Below, in pieces: positions 6,019 through 14,700 of a stretch of DNA of 34,331 nucleotides; position 1 is the stretch's first letter, and each line of letters begins with the position of its first letter. The notes under the pieces are model-generated. The model was not told where the DNA came from. It was given only the letters and a program-made list of their open reading frames with translations, and ran no database searches. The DNA is from Bacteroidetes bacterium 24-39-8. Its GTDB lineage: Bacteria; Bacteroidota; Bacteroidia; Chitinophagales; Chitinophagaceae. The DNA lies in assembly GCA_002256765.1 (NCBI GenBank), contig NCHJ01000004.1, positions 1 through 34,331 on the forward strand. Direction: 5' to 3'. The translations under genes and the position numbers were made by a program.

Positions 6019-7299
6019 ATGAAAGCCATTATTGATTGCAATAGTTTTTACTGCTCCTGCGAGAAATTATTTCTGCCGCATTTGGAGGGAAGACCTGTGG
6101 TGGTCTTGAGTAATAACGATGGCTGCATTGTTTCAAGAACTGATGAGGCCAAGAAAATTGGCGTAGAAATGGCGGGACCCTATTTTAAAGCCAAGCCCCT
6201 GATTGAAGCCCATGGGGTAGCTACTTTTTCTTCTAATTATAATTTGTATGGAGACTTAAGTTGGCGGGTTATGGAAACCCTGAGAACCTTGCTGCCAGCG
6301 GGTTGCGTAGAAGTCTATTCCGTAGACGAAGCCTTCTTAGACCTATCGCATATTGCGCCAGAAAACCTAAAAGACTTTGCGTTTCATATTAAGGATACGG
6401 TAGAACAATGGACGGGGATTCGGGTTTCTATTGGGGTGGCTCCCACCAAAGTGTTGAGCAAGGTTGCCAACAGACTTTGCAAAAAACACAAAGCCATTAC
6501 TAACTGTGTATTGGTGTTAGATACACCAAGAAAATTGGAACAGGCTTTGGAAAAAACACCCATAGAAGATATCTGGGGTGTGGGTCATCAATACGCCAAA
6601 AAACTCCAGCTCTATCAAATTAACAATGCCCTTGAGCTTAGCAAAAAAGACATTCCCTGGGCCACCAAAAACCTGGGCGGTGTGGTGGGTGCCAGACTAC
6701 TCAGAGAATTACAAGGCATTCCTAGCCGAGAGATGGAAGGAGAATTGGTCAACAAAAAAATGATTGCTACCACCCGAATGTTTGGTAGCCCTGTAACGGA
6801 ATTAGCAGACATTAAAGAAGCCATTGCTACTTATACTTCAAGGGCAGCGGAGAAACTAAGAAGACAAAATTCTGCGGCCAATACCGTGAGCATTTTTATA
6901 GTACCAAAAGAAACTAGTACGGGTAAATATTTTAGACATGGCCCCGCTTTAAGCAGTTATACCATTCTTCCCAGCGCCACATCATTAACCAATGAACTCA
7001 TTAAAGCCGCTGTAAAACAGGTAGACCATTTGTTTGAAAAAGGAAGGATCTATAAAAAAGCCGGAGTAACCCTTAGCGGGATAGTTCCAGACAATGCTAT
7101 TCAGTCTAGTTTATTTGATCCAGCCCCCAATGAAAAAGCAAGGATGCTGATGTCTATGGTGGACAATATCAATTTTGCCATGCGCAATGATGTGTTGAAA
7201 TTTGCCGCATCGGGCACCAGTAAAGACTGGAAAATGCGCCAGGAACTGAGAAGCCCTCGGTATACCACTCGCTGGGAAGAATTGTTTGAAATCAAATAA
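6019..7299 (+). CDS. umuC: Translesion DNA polymerase V catalytic subunit UmuC
   Basis: This 426-residue Y-family polymerase is close to the E. coli length (422). The palm metal residues are D6 in DCNSFY and D103-E104 in SVDEAFLDL. The nucleotide-binding strand has SNNDGCIVSR (31-40), and the thumb carries helix-hairpin-helix text around IEDIWGVG. The little-finger domain and the UmuC-type C-terminal region follow, ending in SPRYTTRWEEL. QSSLF (362-366) fits the QxxLF beta-clamp binding motif. It copies past DNA lesions at the replication fork, normally with UmuD'. All expected active-site residues are present, in contrast to its protease-dead UmuD partner. The stop codon abuts the stop of the converging DUF4136 gene with no gap. 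Confidence 0.95.
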   Translation: MKAIIDCNSFYCSCEKLFLPHLEGRPVVVLSNNDGCIVSRTDEAKKIGVEMAGPYFKAKPLIEAHGVATFSSNYNLYGDLSWRVMETLRTLLPAGCVEVYSVDEAFLDLSHIAPENLKDFAFHIKDTVEQWTGIRVSIGVAPTKVLSKVANRLCKKHKAITNCVLVLDTPRKLEQALEKTPIEDIWGVGHQYAKKLQLYQINNALELSKKDIPWATKNLGGVVGARLLRELQGIPSREMEGELVNKKMIATTRMFGSPVTELADIKEAIATYTSRAAEKLRRQNSAANTVSIFIVPKETSTGKYFRHGPALSSYTILPSATSLTNELIKAAVKQVDHLFEKGRIYKKAGVTLSGIVPDNAIQSSLFDPAPNEKARMLMSMVDNINFAMRNDVLKFAASGTSKDWKMRQELRSPRYTTRWEELFEIK

Positions 7300-7860
7300 T
7301 TATTGTTTTGGAGCAATGGGGAATTTGGCAAACAAGGCCTTCATACCGGCTTGTGCAAGTTCTGGAACTTTTGATTGCTTGGTTGGCAAAATATCTTTGG
7401 CTGTGCCCTTCCAAACCATTTCATTGGCGGCAGCGTCTACCAAGTGAACGGTTACAGAACCTTCTTTATAATAACCCACCACTACTTCTTCACTTTTCCA
7501 AGAATAGTTGCGCTGACCCATGTATTTATAAGCACCATCGGTACGCCAATCGGTTTCACGGGTTTGGGTTTTTTCTTCTACCTGCAAACCAATATTCACC
7601 AACATGTCTGGTTTGCTACTGCTCTGGCTATAACCGCGGCTGGTTAACTCACCAGCAATAGCAGATTTAAGCATATCCATACGCTCGTTGAATCCCTTAG
7701 AAACGGTATCGCCGGAGGCATCTAATTTATAAAAATCAAAGGTTTTGTACTTGGCCAAGTCAGCACCGGGAGCAACCCCTGCATTGGATATTTTTACAGA
7801 AGAAGAACAGGCTACCATGGTAGCTGCCAACAAAAGGAAAAACAGTTGTTTCATATTCAA
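7300..7860 (-). CDS. DUF4136 family lipoprotein
   Basis: This 186-residue protein has a lipoprotein signal peptide (LFFLLLAATMVACSSS) with the lipidated cysteine at C18. The body matches the DUF4136 pattern: an early YKTFDF strand, a helix with IAGELTSRGYSQ, then KPDMLVNIGLQVEEKT, and a late VHLVDAAANEMVWKGTA. Family members are envelope proteins of unknown function, often with a beta-sandwich-like domain. M3 is an equally good start. The gene is alone on its strand, convergent with umuC and divergent from the ECF sigma gene. Nothing in the context reveals its role. Confidence 0.85.
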   Translation of the reverse strand: MNMKQLFFLLLAATMVACSSSVKISNAGVAPGADLAKYKTFDFYKLDASGDTVSKGFNERMDMLKSAIAGELTSRGYSQSSSKPDMLVNIGLQVEEKTQTRETDWRTDGAYKYMGQRNYSWKSEEVVVGYYKEGSVTVHLVDAAANEMVWKGTAKDILPTKQSKVPELAQAGMKALFAKFPIAPKQ

Positions 7861-8008
7861 GATTTAGGGGTTGAAAATACATAGATTTTAGATTTTGCAA
7901 ATGGATTTTCTGTATCAAATTATCATTTAAAACAAGAAAATGAATCTTTGCAAGAATTTTCAAGGTTTTTAAAATATTATCTTTTCACAAGCGTCTACCC
8001 CTTTACAC

Positions 8009-8587
8009 ATGACAAAGACGCTGACCATACCGGCAAATATGACTGATCAGGGAACTAGCAATATCACCCAAGTGGTGAATGCCTATACCAAGCGGCTCAT
8101 GGGCTTTATCCGTAAAAGGGTGAGCAATGAGGCCGATGCCGAAGACATTCTGCAGGATGTATTTTATCAGTTTATTGGGAATACCAAACCCATTGAGCAA
8201 TTAACCTCATGGCTGTTTACCGTTACCCGCAATAAGATTACAGACAGACAACGCAAACACAAACCGGAGCTCTTAGAAGACATTCATGCCGGGGGCGATG
8301 AAGAGAGCAGTTTTGACTGGACCGAACTCTATTTTGAAAAAGACAATAATCCTGAAACTGATTATTTGCGCAACCTGTTCTGGGAAACCCTACAAGCTGC
8401 TTTGGAAGAATTGCCCGATAATCAAAAACAGGTCTTTGTACTCAATGAATTAGACGGGGTTCCTTTTAAAACCATCTCTGAACAAACGGGCGAATCCGTA
8501 AATACCTTAATCAGCCGAAAACGCTATGCTGTACTGCATTTGCGAGAAAGATTGGCCAGTTTAAAACAAGACTTATTAAATCATTAA
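8009..8587 (+). CDS. ECF-type RNA polymerase sigma factor
   Basis: This 192-residue sigma-70 family protein has region 2 at about residues 22-90, with the core-binding text DAEDILQDVFYQF and the DNA-contact helix LTSWLFTVTRNKITDRQRK. Region 4 is at about 130-180, with LEELPDNQKQVFVLNELDGV and the helix-turn-helix ISEQTGESVNTLISRKRYA. It directs RNA polymerase to a set of promoters that cannot be told from the sequence. An acidic linker of about 40 residues separates the two regions. A second ATG at codon 11 (8039) is also plausible. A small two-helix membrane protein starts 9 nt after the stop and is the best candidate for its regulator, as no classic anti-sigma domain is nearby. Confidence 0.92.
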   Translation: MTKTLTIPANMTDQGTSNITQVVNAYTKRLMGFIRKRVSNEADAEDILQDVFYQFIGNTKPIEQLTSWLFTVTRNKITDRQRKHKPELLEDIHAGGDEESSFDWTELYFEKDNNPETDYLRNLFWETLQAALEELPDNQKQVFVLNELDGVPFKTISEQTGESVNTLISRKRYAVLHLRERLASLKQDLLNH

Positions 8588-8596
8588 TTATATTTT

Positions 8597-8977
8597 ATGA
8601 ACAAGAAATTTTGGATCACAAAAATCATTGGCTTCTCCTTTTTAGCCATTGGATTTGCAGCATTACTAGCTTATGTGGTGATGTTGTTATGGAACGGGGT
8701 ATTGGCGCAAGTAGTGACTGTTTCTACCATTAGTTTTTACCAAGCCATAGGTTTATTGGTTTTGAGTAAAATTTTATTCGGTGGTTTTCCTAGCGGTAAA
8801 AATCATTGCAATCAATGCGGTGGTGGTGGTCATTGGAAAAACGAGCTCAAGGAAAAATGGCAGGGCATGAGTCCTGAAGAAAGGGATCAAATGAAACAGG
8901 AATGGCGCAACCGTTGCCGTACTTGGGGCCGTTCTGCTCCATCAACCAGCACAGAAAAAAATAGTTCCACAGAATAA
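8597..8977 (+). CDS. Small membrane protein co-transcribed with ECF sigma factor
   Basis: I do not recognise a named family in this 126-residue protein. It has two hydrophobic segments (about residues 9-33 and 42-62), then CNQC and a glycine run, and an amphipathic tail with WQGMSPEERDQMKQEWRNRC. The MSPEER-type helix recalls CpxP/CnrX-like periplasmic sensors, but the match is short. The end is rich in serine and threonine. Its 9-nt spacing from the sigma gene indicates co-transcription, and small membrane proteins often hold ECF factors inactive. Anti-sigma or sensor function is therefore a reasonable guess, not shown. The cysteines (CNQC and C107) might bind a metal. Confidence 0.7.
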   Translation: MNKKFWITKIIGFSFLAIGFAALLAYVVMLLWNGVLAQVVTVSTISFYQAIGLLVLSKILFGGFPSGKNHCNQCGGGGHWKNELKEKWQGMSPEERDQMKQEWRNRCRTWGRSAPSTSTEKNSSTE

Positions 8978-9023
8978 ATCATTTTCGGGTTTGCATGGTA
9001 TCTTGATGGTCTAAACCAAGACC

Positions 9024-10307
9024 ATGCTTAGAAAACTGCTTTGCGCTACCCTTTTATTAGGTGCTTGCTCTTATTTGTCTGCTCAAAAAACCATCGCCAT
9101 CAAATGTGGTGCGGTTTTAAATACCAGGACTGGAGAATTATTGTCTAATCAGGTGATCTTGGTCAGGGGTAATCTCATAGAAAGCATCGCGCCAGCAGCT
9201 GGTTTTAATCAGAAAACAGATAGCAGCATTGACCTCTCCGCTTTTACGGTTTTACCCGGTCTCATTGACGCGCATACACATGTGTTATTGCAAGGCGATA
9301 TTACCAGTGAAGACTATGACGTGCAGGTTTTGAAAGAGTCCATTCCATATAGAACTATTCGCGCGGTAAAAAGCGCCAAACAGAGTCTACTCAATGGTTT
9401 CACCACTATCAGAGACTTGGGAACTGAAGGTGCTGGCTACGCCGATGCCGATATTAAGAAAGCCATTAACAAGGGAGAAATGGAAGGGCCCAGAATGCAA
9501 ATTGCTACCCTGGCCATTAATACCACGGGGCATTATCCCATTAAAGAATCGGACTATGCTTGGGAGCTAAAACTGCCCAAGGGTTTGCAAGAAATTACAG
9601 GGGCCGATGAGGGCCGCCGAGCAGTAAGACAACAGATTGCTTATGGTGCTGATTGGATCAAGATTTATGCAGACCGTGGCTATTCCAGACTGGCCGATGG
9701 TAGTTATAGAAGTCTTCCCAATTTTACCACCGAAGAAATCAATGCCATTGGCGATGAAACTCTGCGTTCCAACCGCAAATTGGCCGCCCATGCCGTGACC
9801 CGTGATGGTATCATCTCTGCTATCAAAGCCGGAGCCAGCAGTATTGAACACGGTTTTGGTATGGATGATGAATGCATCAAATTGATGGTTGACAAAGGCA
9901 TTTATTGGTGCCCCACCATCTATGTAAACGAATACGTGGCCGAGGGAAGGGCCAAGGCGGGTAGCCCCATGAACAAGTATTTTGCTGAGTCAGAAGCCGG
10001 TTTGTTCAAAAAAGCCTTGGCAGCGGGGATCAAGATTGCCTACGGTACCGATATTGGGGGTTATGACTGGCAATTACCACAAGCCCGTGATTTTCAATAC
10101 CTAGTGCAGTATGGGATGAGTCCTTTGCAGGCCATTCAAACCGCTTCTATTAATGCAGCTGACCTTTTGGGCATGACTGGCAAAATTGGGGAGATCAAGA
10201 AGGGGGCTTTTGCAGATTTAGTAGCTGTTTCAGGCAACCCCCTCAAGGATGTAAAAACCCTGGAAGCTGTAAAATGGGTCATGAAAGACGGTCAGGTAAA
10301 AAAATAG
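9024..10307 (+). CDS. Exported imidazolonepropionase-like amidohydrolase
   Basis: This 427-residue amidohydrolase-superfamily protein has an N-terminal signal sequence ending in YLSA or, read as a lipobox, LGAC at residue 15. The metal-binding H-x-H is in DAHTHV (H84, H86). Later come a lysine-containing strand (DWIKIYADRGYS), histidines in AAHAVTRDG and IEHGFGMD, and the aspartate in AYGTDIGG. The C-terminal GEIKKGAFADLVAV is typical. This subgroup includes Xaa-Pro dipeptidases and other enzymes that hydrolyse N-acylated or dipeptide-like substrates, so the substrate is uncertain. The signal places it in the periplasm or outer membrane. It starts 46 nt after the small membrane protein, on the same strand, possibly with its own promoter. 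Confidence 0.88.
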   Translation: MLRKLLCATLLLGACSYLSAQKTIAIKCGAVLNTRTGELLSNQVILVRGNLIESIAPAAGFNQKTDSSIDLSAFTVLPGLIDAHTHVLLQGDITSEDYDVQVLKESIPYRTIRAVKSAKQSLLNGFTTIRDLGTEGAGYADADIKKAINKGEMEGPRMQIATLAINTTGHYPIKESDYAWELKLPKGLQEITGADEGRRAVRQQIAYGADWIKIYADRGYSRLADGSYRSLPNFTTEEINAIGDETLRSNRKLAAHAVTRDGIISAIKAGASSIEHGFGMDDECIKLMVDKGIYWCPTIYVNEYVAEGRAKAGSPMNKYFAESEAGLFKKALAAGIKIAYGTDIGGYDWQLPQARDFQYLVQYGMSPLQAIQTASINAADLLGMTGKIGEIKKGAFADLVAVSGNPLKDVKTLEAVKWVMKDGQVKK

Positions 10308-10329
10308 CGGCAAATTTACGGTATATCCC

Positions 10330-10337
10330 TACTTTTG
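10330..10337 (+). promoter_or_regulatory. -7 box TACTTTTG before carB
   Basis: TACTTTTG matches the Bacteroidota -7 consensus TAnnTTTG exactly and lies 16 nt before ATG 10353. It falls inside a longer reading that begins with TTG at 10335, which argues for the ATG as the real start. I see no clear -33 TTTG box. Confidence 0.5.
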
Positions 10338-10352
10338 CGCAATTTCTACCAC

Positions 10353-11546
10353 ATGAACCAAGCACTGAATTCCAACGAATCCATCCCTTCCAAAAAGAAG
10401 AAAATCATTGTTTTAGGCAGCGGCCCCAACCGGATTGGACAGGGTATAGAATTTGACTATTGCTGTGTTCACGGGCTTTTGGCCATTAAGGAATGTGGTT
10501 TTGAAGCCATTATGGTTAACTGTAACCCTGAAACCGTTTCTACTGATTTTGACATGGCAGACAAGCTCTATTTTGAACCCGTATTTTGGGAACATTTAAG
10601 AGAAATCATTGATCTGGAACAGCCCGATGGCATTATTGTACAATTGGGTGGTCAAACCGCTCTGAAACTGGCCAAGAAATTACACGAAAAAGGGATTCCA
10701 ATAGTTGGAACCAGTTTTGAAAGCATGGATATGGCAGAAGATCGCGGCCGCTTTAGCGATTTGCTCAAAGAACTTAACATTCCTTATCCTGAATATGGTA
10801 CAGCAGAAGACGCTGATGAAGCTGTTGCTGTGGCCAATAGAGTGGGCTACCCCGTTTTGGTGCGTCCTAGCTATGTGATTGGTGGTCAGAGAATGCGGAT
10901 TGTGATCAATGACGAAGAAGTAGAAAAAGCGGTGATCAGCTTGCTTAAACATATTCCTGGTAATAAAATTTTGATTGACCATTTCTTAGACCGTTGTCAA
11001 GAAGCCGAGGTGGACGCCATTTTTGATGGTGAGAATTTTCATATCATGGGTGTGATGGAACATATTGAACCTGCAGGGATTCATAGCGGTGATAGTAATG
11101 CCGTGTTGCCTGCTTTCAACCTAACTCCGTTGATTGTAGAAACCATGCAATTCTATAGTGAGAAGATTGCCCGCGCTTTAAAAATCAAGGGTTTGATCAA
11201 TATTCAGTTTGCCATTAAGGGAGACAAGGTATTTGTAATTGAAGCCAACCCACGTGCTTCCAGAACTACGCCTTTTATTGCCAAAGCTTACCAGATTCCT
11301 TATTTGAATATTGCTACCAAAGTGATGTTGGGAGAAGCCAAACTCACTGACTTTGTTATGGAAAACAAACTAGACGGTTACGCCATTAAGGAACCCGTAT
11401 TTAGCTTTGACAAATTTCCTGGTGTGAACAAAGAACTAGGACCAGAAATGAAGAGTACTGGAGAAGCTATTCGCTTTATCAAAGACCTGCGTGATCCATA
11501 TTTCCGCACTTTATACAAAGAAAGAAGCATGAACTTGAGTAAATAG
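10353..11546 (+). CDS. carB: Carbamoyl-phosphate synthase large subunit, C-terminal half only
   Basis: From ATG 10353 this is a 397-residue protein. It corresponds to the second synthase half of CarB: IIVLGSGPNRIGQGIEFDYC, NCNPETVSTDFD, GGQTALKLAK, VRPSYVIGGQRM, and the ATP-grasp metal site IEANPRASRTTPF. This half makes carbamoyl phosphate from carbamate and ATP for pyrimidine and arginine synthesis. The first half (bicarbonate phosphorylation) is not fused and not elsewhere in the window. The allosteric MGS-like domain after FPGVNKELGPEMKSTGEAI is also absent. An upstream TAnnTTTG box and an immediate terminator suggest a single-gene transcript. Split CarB is known in some archaea and in Aquifex. 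Function needs a separate N-terminal subunit encoded elsewhere. A TTG at 10335 is a weaker alternative start. Confidence 0.93.
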   Translation: MNQALNSNESIPSKKKKIIVLGSGPNRIGQGIEFDYCCVHGLLAIKECGFEAIMVNCNPETVSTDFDMADKLYFEPVFWEHLREIIDLEQPDGIIVQLGGQTALKLAKKLHEKGIPIVGTSFESMDMAEDRGRFSDLLKELNIPYPEYGTAEDADEAVAVANRVGYPVLVRPSYVIGGQRMRIVINDEEVEKAVISLLKHIPGNKILIDHFLDRCQEAEVDAIFDGENFHIMGVMEHIEPAGIHSGDSNAVLPAFNLTPLIVETMQFYSEKIARALKIKGLINIQFAIKGDKVFVIEANPRASRTTPFIAKAYQIPYLNIATKVMLGEAKLTDFVMENKLDGYAIKEPVFSFDKFPGVNKELGPEMKSTGEAIRFIKDLRDPYFRTLYKERSMNLSK

Positions 11547-11564
11547 ATTTTACTAAAATCTTTT

Positions 11565-11594
11565 AAAGCCACACTATTACGGTGTGGCTTTTTT
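11565..11594 (+). terminator. Rho-independent terminator after carB
   Basis: The 10-bp perfect stem AAAGCCACAC (11565-11574) and GTGTGGCTTT (11582-11591) has a 7-nt loop and leads into a run of T. It lies 18 nt after the carB stop and just before comEC. Confidence 0.88.
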
Positions 11595-11607
11595 ATTAGG
11601 TTAGTGG

Positions 11608-13167
11608 ATGCAACAAAAATTTGTTGATCCTTGGAAAAGCCTGCCCTTCCTGCGTTTGCTCATTCCATTGCTCGTGGGCATCCTATTAAAGTATCAGGGA
11701 CTCTTGAACTTTCAGGGCATTCAAGTCATCGGCATTGTTGGGTTGTTATTATTGGCCTTCCCGGCCTTCTTGCAACTACAACAACAATTTTATTTTGCTT
11801 GGTTGCGCGGGCTCGGCATTTATTTGTTGCTTACGGCCATTGGTGCTTTTAATTATTATTGGCAGCAACCGGAACAACAATCTCATGCACTGGGTCAAAT
11901 GCCTTTGTCTTCCAAAACCTGTGTAGAAATTATTACTGCACCCGTTCCTACCGCCAAACAATGGCGAGTTTTGGCTAAAGCCATTGCTCAAGACAATCAG
12001 GGTCAATGGGTGAGTGTGCAGAGTAGACTGTTCTTGTATTTTAAAACAGCCAATTGGCAAACAGAAATGGTACCCGGCAAAAGAATCCTGCTCCATAAAA
12101 AACTACAATTCATTGGTCCGCCAAAACAATCAGGCACTTTTAATTATCAAGCTTGGGCCTATCGTCAAGGCGTACAATACCAAAGCTATTTAACAGCAGC
12201 TCCTATTTTTATGGAGCCTGCTCCAAGGGGTTGGCGCAACTGGGTCATGGATGCTAGAAATTGGATCTTACATGTGCTAGCGCGATGGATTCCAGACAAA
12301 CAAATCCTTGGCATTGCAGAAGCCCTATTGATTGGCTATAAATATGATTTAGACAGGAGCCTGGTGCAAGCCTATAGCAATACTGGTGTGGTGCATATTA
12401 TTGCCATCAGTGGTTTGCACTTGGGGATGATTTATGGATTATTGCTCTGGCTTTTTAAACCTTTGATGCCCCTGCATTGGATGCGTTGGATCAGACCCAT
12501 TGTCATCTTAATAGTGCTTTGGGGATTTGCATTGTTAACAGGTGCTGATCCTTCCATTATGCGGGCTGCCCTAAGTTTTAGTTTTTTATTATTGAGTCAA
12601 AGCCTGGGTTATCAAAACAACCAACTCAATGCATTGGCGGCTTCTGCATTTTTTTTACTAGTATTTGACCCTTGGTTAATCTGGGACCTAGGTTTCCAAC
12701 TCAGTTATGCGGCGGTTACGGGTATTTTGCTCTATGCCAAAACCCTGATGCAATGGCTCCGAATCAAGAACCCTTTACTCAGGGCTATTTGGCAACTCAA
12801 TGCATTAACGCTCTCGGCTCAGGTGTTCACACTTCCCTTGGTGCTCTATCATTTTCAACAGTTTCCCAACCTGTTTTTGTTTTGCAATCTCTTGATTGTC
12901 CCTTTTTCTGGTTTGATCCTCTATCTAGAAATTGTTTTATTGATTCCCATTCCGTTGTTGCAATCCCTTTTGGGCAAAATGATTCAACTAGGCATTGGCT
13001 GGATGAATGGCTTTGTAGATAGAACCAATCGCTTACCATTTGCGGTTTCTGAGCACTTAGGCATTAGTTTTTCACAGACCTTGGTATTATTAGTCTTCCT
13101 CTTTCTTTTTTGTGAGCGTGTGAAAACTTACCTTTGCAACTCCATTCAATCCCGGCAACAGGCCTAA
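11608..13167 (+). CDS. comEC: ComEC/Rec2 family DNA-uptake channel protein
   Basis: This 519-residue multi-pass membrane protein has two or three N-terminal helices, a DUF4131-like soluble part (about residues 90-200), and the competence domain with the signature HIIAISGLHLGMIYGL. GADPSIMRAALSF follows, then a series of hydrophobic helices. ComEC forms the inner-membrane channel that carries single-stranded DNA into the cytoplasm during transformation. The C-terminal metallo-beta-lactamase-like domain of full-length ComEC is absent, and the protein stops after the last helix with a short basic tail. It starts 14 nt past the carB terminator, and purH begins 6 nt after its stop. Confidence 0.9.
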   Translation: MQQKFVDPWKSLPFLRLLIPLLVGILLKYQGLLNFQGIQVIGIVGLLLLAFPAFLQLQQQFYFAWLRGLGIYLLLTAIGAFNYYWQQPEQQSHALGQMPLSSKTCVEIITAPVPTAKQWRVLAKAIAQDNQGQWVSVQSRLFLYFKTANWQTEMVPGKRILLHKKLQFIGPPKQSGTFNYQAWAYRQGVQYQSYLTAAPIFMEPAPRGWRNWVMDARNWILHVLARWIPDKQILGIAEALLIGYKYDLDRSLVQAYSNTGVVHIIAISGLHLGMIYGLLLWLFKPLMPLHWMRWIRPIVILIVLWGFALLTGADPSIMRAALSFSFLLLSQSLGYQNNQLNALAASAFFLLVFDPWLIWDLGFQLSYAAVTGILLYAKTLMQWLRIKNPLLRAIWQLNALTLSAQVFTLPLVLYHFQQFPNLFLFCNLLIVPFSGLILYLEIVLLIPIPLLQSLLGKMIQLGIGWMNGFVDRTNRLPFAVSEHLGISFSQTLVLLVFLFLFCERVKTYLCNSIQSRQQA

Positions 13168-13173
13168 TGTTCT

Positions 13174-14697
13174 ATGCCGGACCAAGCAATCAACATGCAA
13201 AAGAAAATTCAATCAGCACTTATTTCCGTTTTTTATAAAGACGGCCTGGAACCCATTGCAAAAGAATTACATGCTTTGGGAATTACCATCTATTCTACTG
13301 GCGGAACCCAGAAATTTCTAGAAGACCTTGGTGTACCCTGTGTTCCTGTAGAAAGCCTAACTACCTACCCTTCTATCTTGGGTGGACGTGTAAAAACCCT
13401 GCATCCCGCTGTTTTTGGTGGCATATTGGGTAGAAGGTATGAACCCCAGGACTTAGCAGAAATGAAGGAATACAAGATTCCAGAAATTGACCTAGTGATT
13501 GTAGACCTTTATCCATTTGAAGAAACGCTGGCCAATACCACTGAAGAAAAATTGATTATTGAAAAAATAGATATTGGTGGGCCATCTATGATTAGGGCTG
13601 CTGCCAAGAACTTTAAAGACTTGGTAGTCATTGCTGCAAAGGATGATTATGCTTCTTTGGAAAACCTATTGAAAACTCAGAAGGGAGAAACTTCTATTGA
13701 ACAACGTAGGGCTTATGCGGCCAAGGCTTTTGAAGTAGTGATGCACTATGATGTGGCCATTAGTAATTATTTTAACCCAGGTATTAGTCAGGCTTTGCGT
13801 TATGGTGAGAACCCGCACCAGTCGGCTGTTTTTCACGGAGACCTTACCCAACTCTTTAACCAATTAAACGGCAAGGAACTGAGCTATAATAATTTGGTAG
13901 ACGTAGACGCTGCCGTACAATTGATTCAAGAATTCCCAGCGCCTGTTGCTGGTAAAGGAACTGTATTTGGCATTATCAAGCATACCAATGTTTGCGGCAT
14001 AGCGCAAAGAGATAGTGTAAAATCTAGCTGGGACGCGGCTTTGGCGGGTGATCCTGAAAGTGCTTTTGGTGGTGTATTGGTTTGCAATGGAACTATTGAC
14101 AAAGCCACTGCCGATGCCATCAATGAAATCTTCTTTGAAGTATTGATTGCACCAGCTTTTGACGCAGACGCATTAGAAGTTTTAAAGACCAAGAAAAATA
14201 GAATCTTATTAGAACTCAAAGCTGGCACCACCGCTTTAAAAACACCTGCTAAGTCATTACTCAATGGCACCCTAGAACAAGGCGCAGACAAGGGCAATTT
14301 TGACAAATGGGAAGAAGTAGGTGGTAGACCAACTACTGAATCTGAAAAAGACAATCTGGTATTTGCCAACCTAGTTTGCAAACACTTAAAAAGCAATGCC
14401 ATTGCACTTGTAAAAGACAAACAATTGGTAGGTAAGGGCTGTGGTCAAACCAGCCGGATTGATGCATTGCGTCATGCCATTGACAAAGCCAAGCAATTTG
14501 AATTTTCTTTACAAGGCGCCGTATTGGCTTCTGATGCTTTCTTCCCTTTCAATGACTGTGTACAGATTGCACACGAAGCGGGTATGGAAGCATTTATTCA
14601 ACCAGGCGGTTCTGTAAGAGACAAAGACAGTGTTGCTTATTGCGTAGAAAATAAACTAGCCATGGTGATGACGGGTCTGCGTCATTTCAGACACTAA
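13174..14697 (+). CDS. purH: Bifunctional AICAR formyltransferase / IMP cyclohydrolase
   Basis: This 507-residue protein carries out the last two steps of de novo purine synthesis. The N-terminal IMP cyclohydrolase part has ISVFYKDGLEPIAKEL, IYSTGGT and KTLHPAVFGGIL. The C-terminal AICAR transformylase part opens with RYGENPHQSAVF (about residue 209). It includes IIKHTNVCG, whose K-H pair is the catalytic lysine and histidine, and SAFGGV. The end, with QPGGSVRDKD and VMTGLRHFRH, is typical. The length is normal for the family. A second ATG at 13195 (MQKKIQSAL) matches the usual N-terminus better than the annotated start. It lies 6 nt after comEC and 3 nt before the transporter gene, so these three may be co-transcribed. 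Confidence 0.97.
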   Translation: MPDQAINMQKKIQSALISVFYKDGLEPIAKELHALGITIYSTGGTQKFLEDLGVPCVPVESLTTYPSILGGRVKTLHPAVFGGILGRRYEPQDLAEMKEYKIPEIDLVIVDLYPFEETLANTTEEKLIIEKIDIGGPSMIRAAAKNFKDLVVIAAKDDYASLENLLKTQKGETSIEQRRAYAAKAFEVVMHYDVAISNYFNPGISQALRYGENPHQSAVFHGDLTQLFNQLNGKELSYNNLVDVDAAVQLIQEFPAPVAGKGTVFGIIKHTNVCGIAQRDSVKSSWDAALAGDPESAFGGVLVCNGTIDKATADAINEIFFEVLIAPAFDADALEVLKTKKNRILLELKAGTTALKTPAKSLLNGTLEQGADKGNFDKWEEVGGRPTTESEKDNLVFANLVCKHLKSNAIALVKDKQLVGKGCGQTSRIDALRHAIDKAKQFEFSLQGAVLASDAFFPFNDCVQIAHEAGMEAFIQPGGSVRDKDSVAYCVENKLAMVMTGLRHFRH

Positions 14698-14700
14698 TCA

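Noticed and set aside
10335..10352. TTG-initiated N-terminal extension of CarB
   Set aside because: It overlaps an exact TAnnTTTG promoter box, and ATG 10353 gives a normal start.
13926..14420. 164-codon minus-strand ORF
   Set aside because: It is antisense to the AICAR transformylase part of purH and has no family-like motif.
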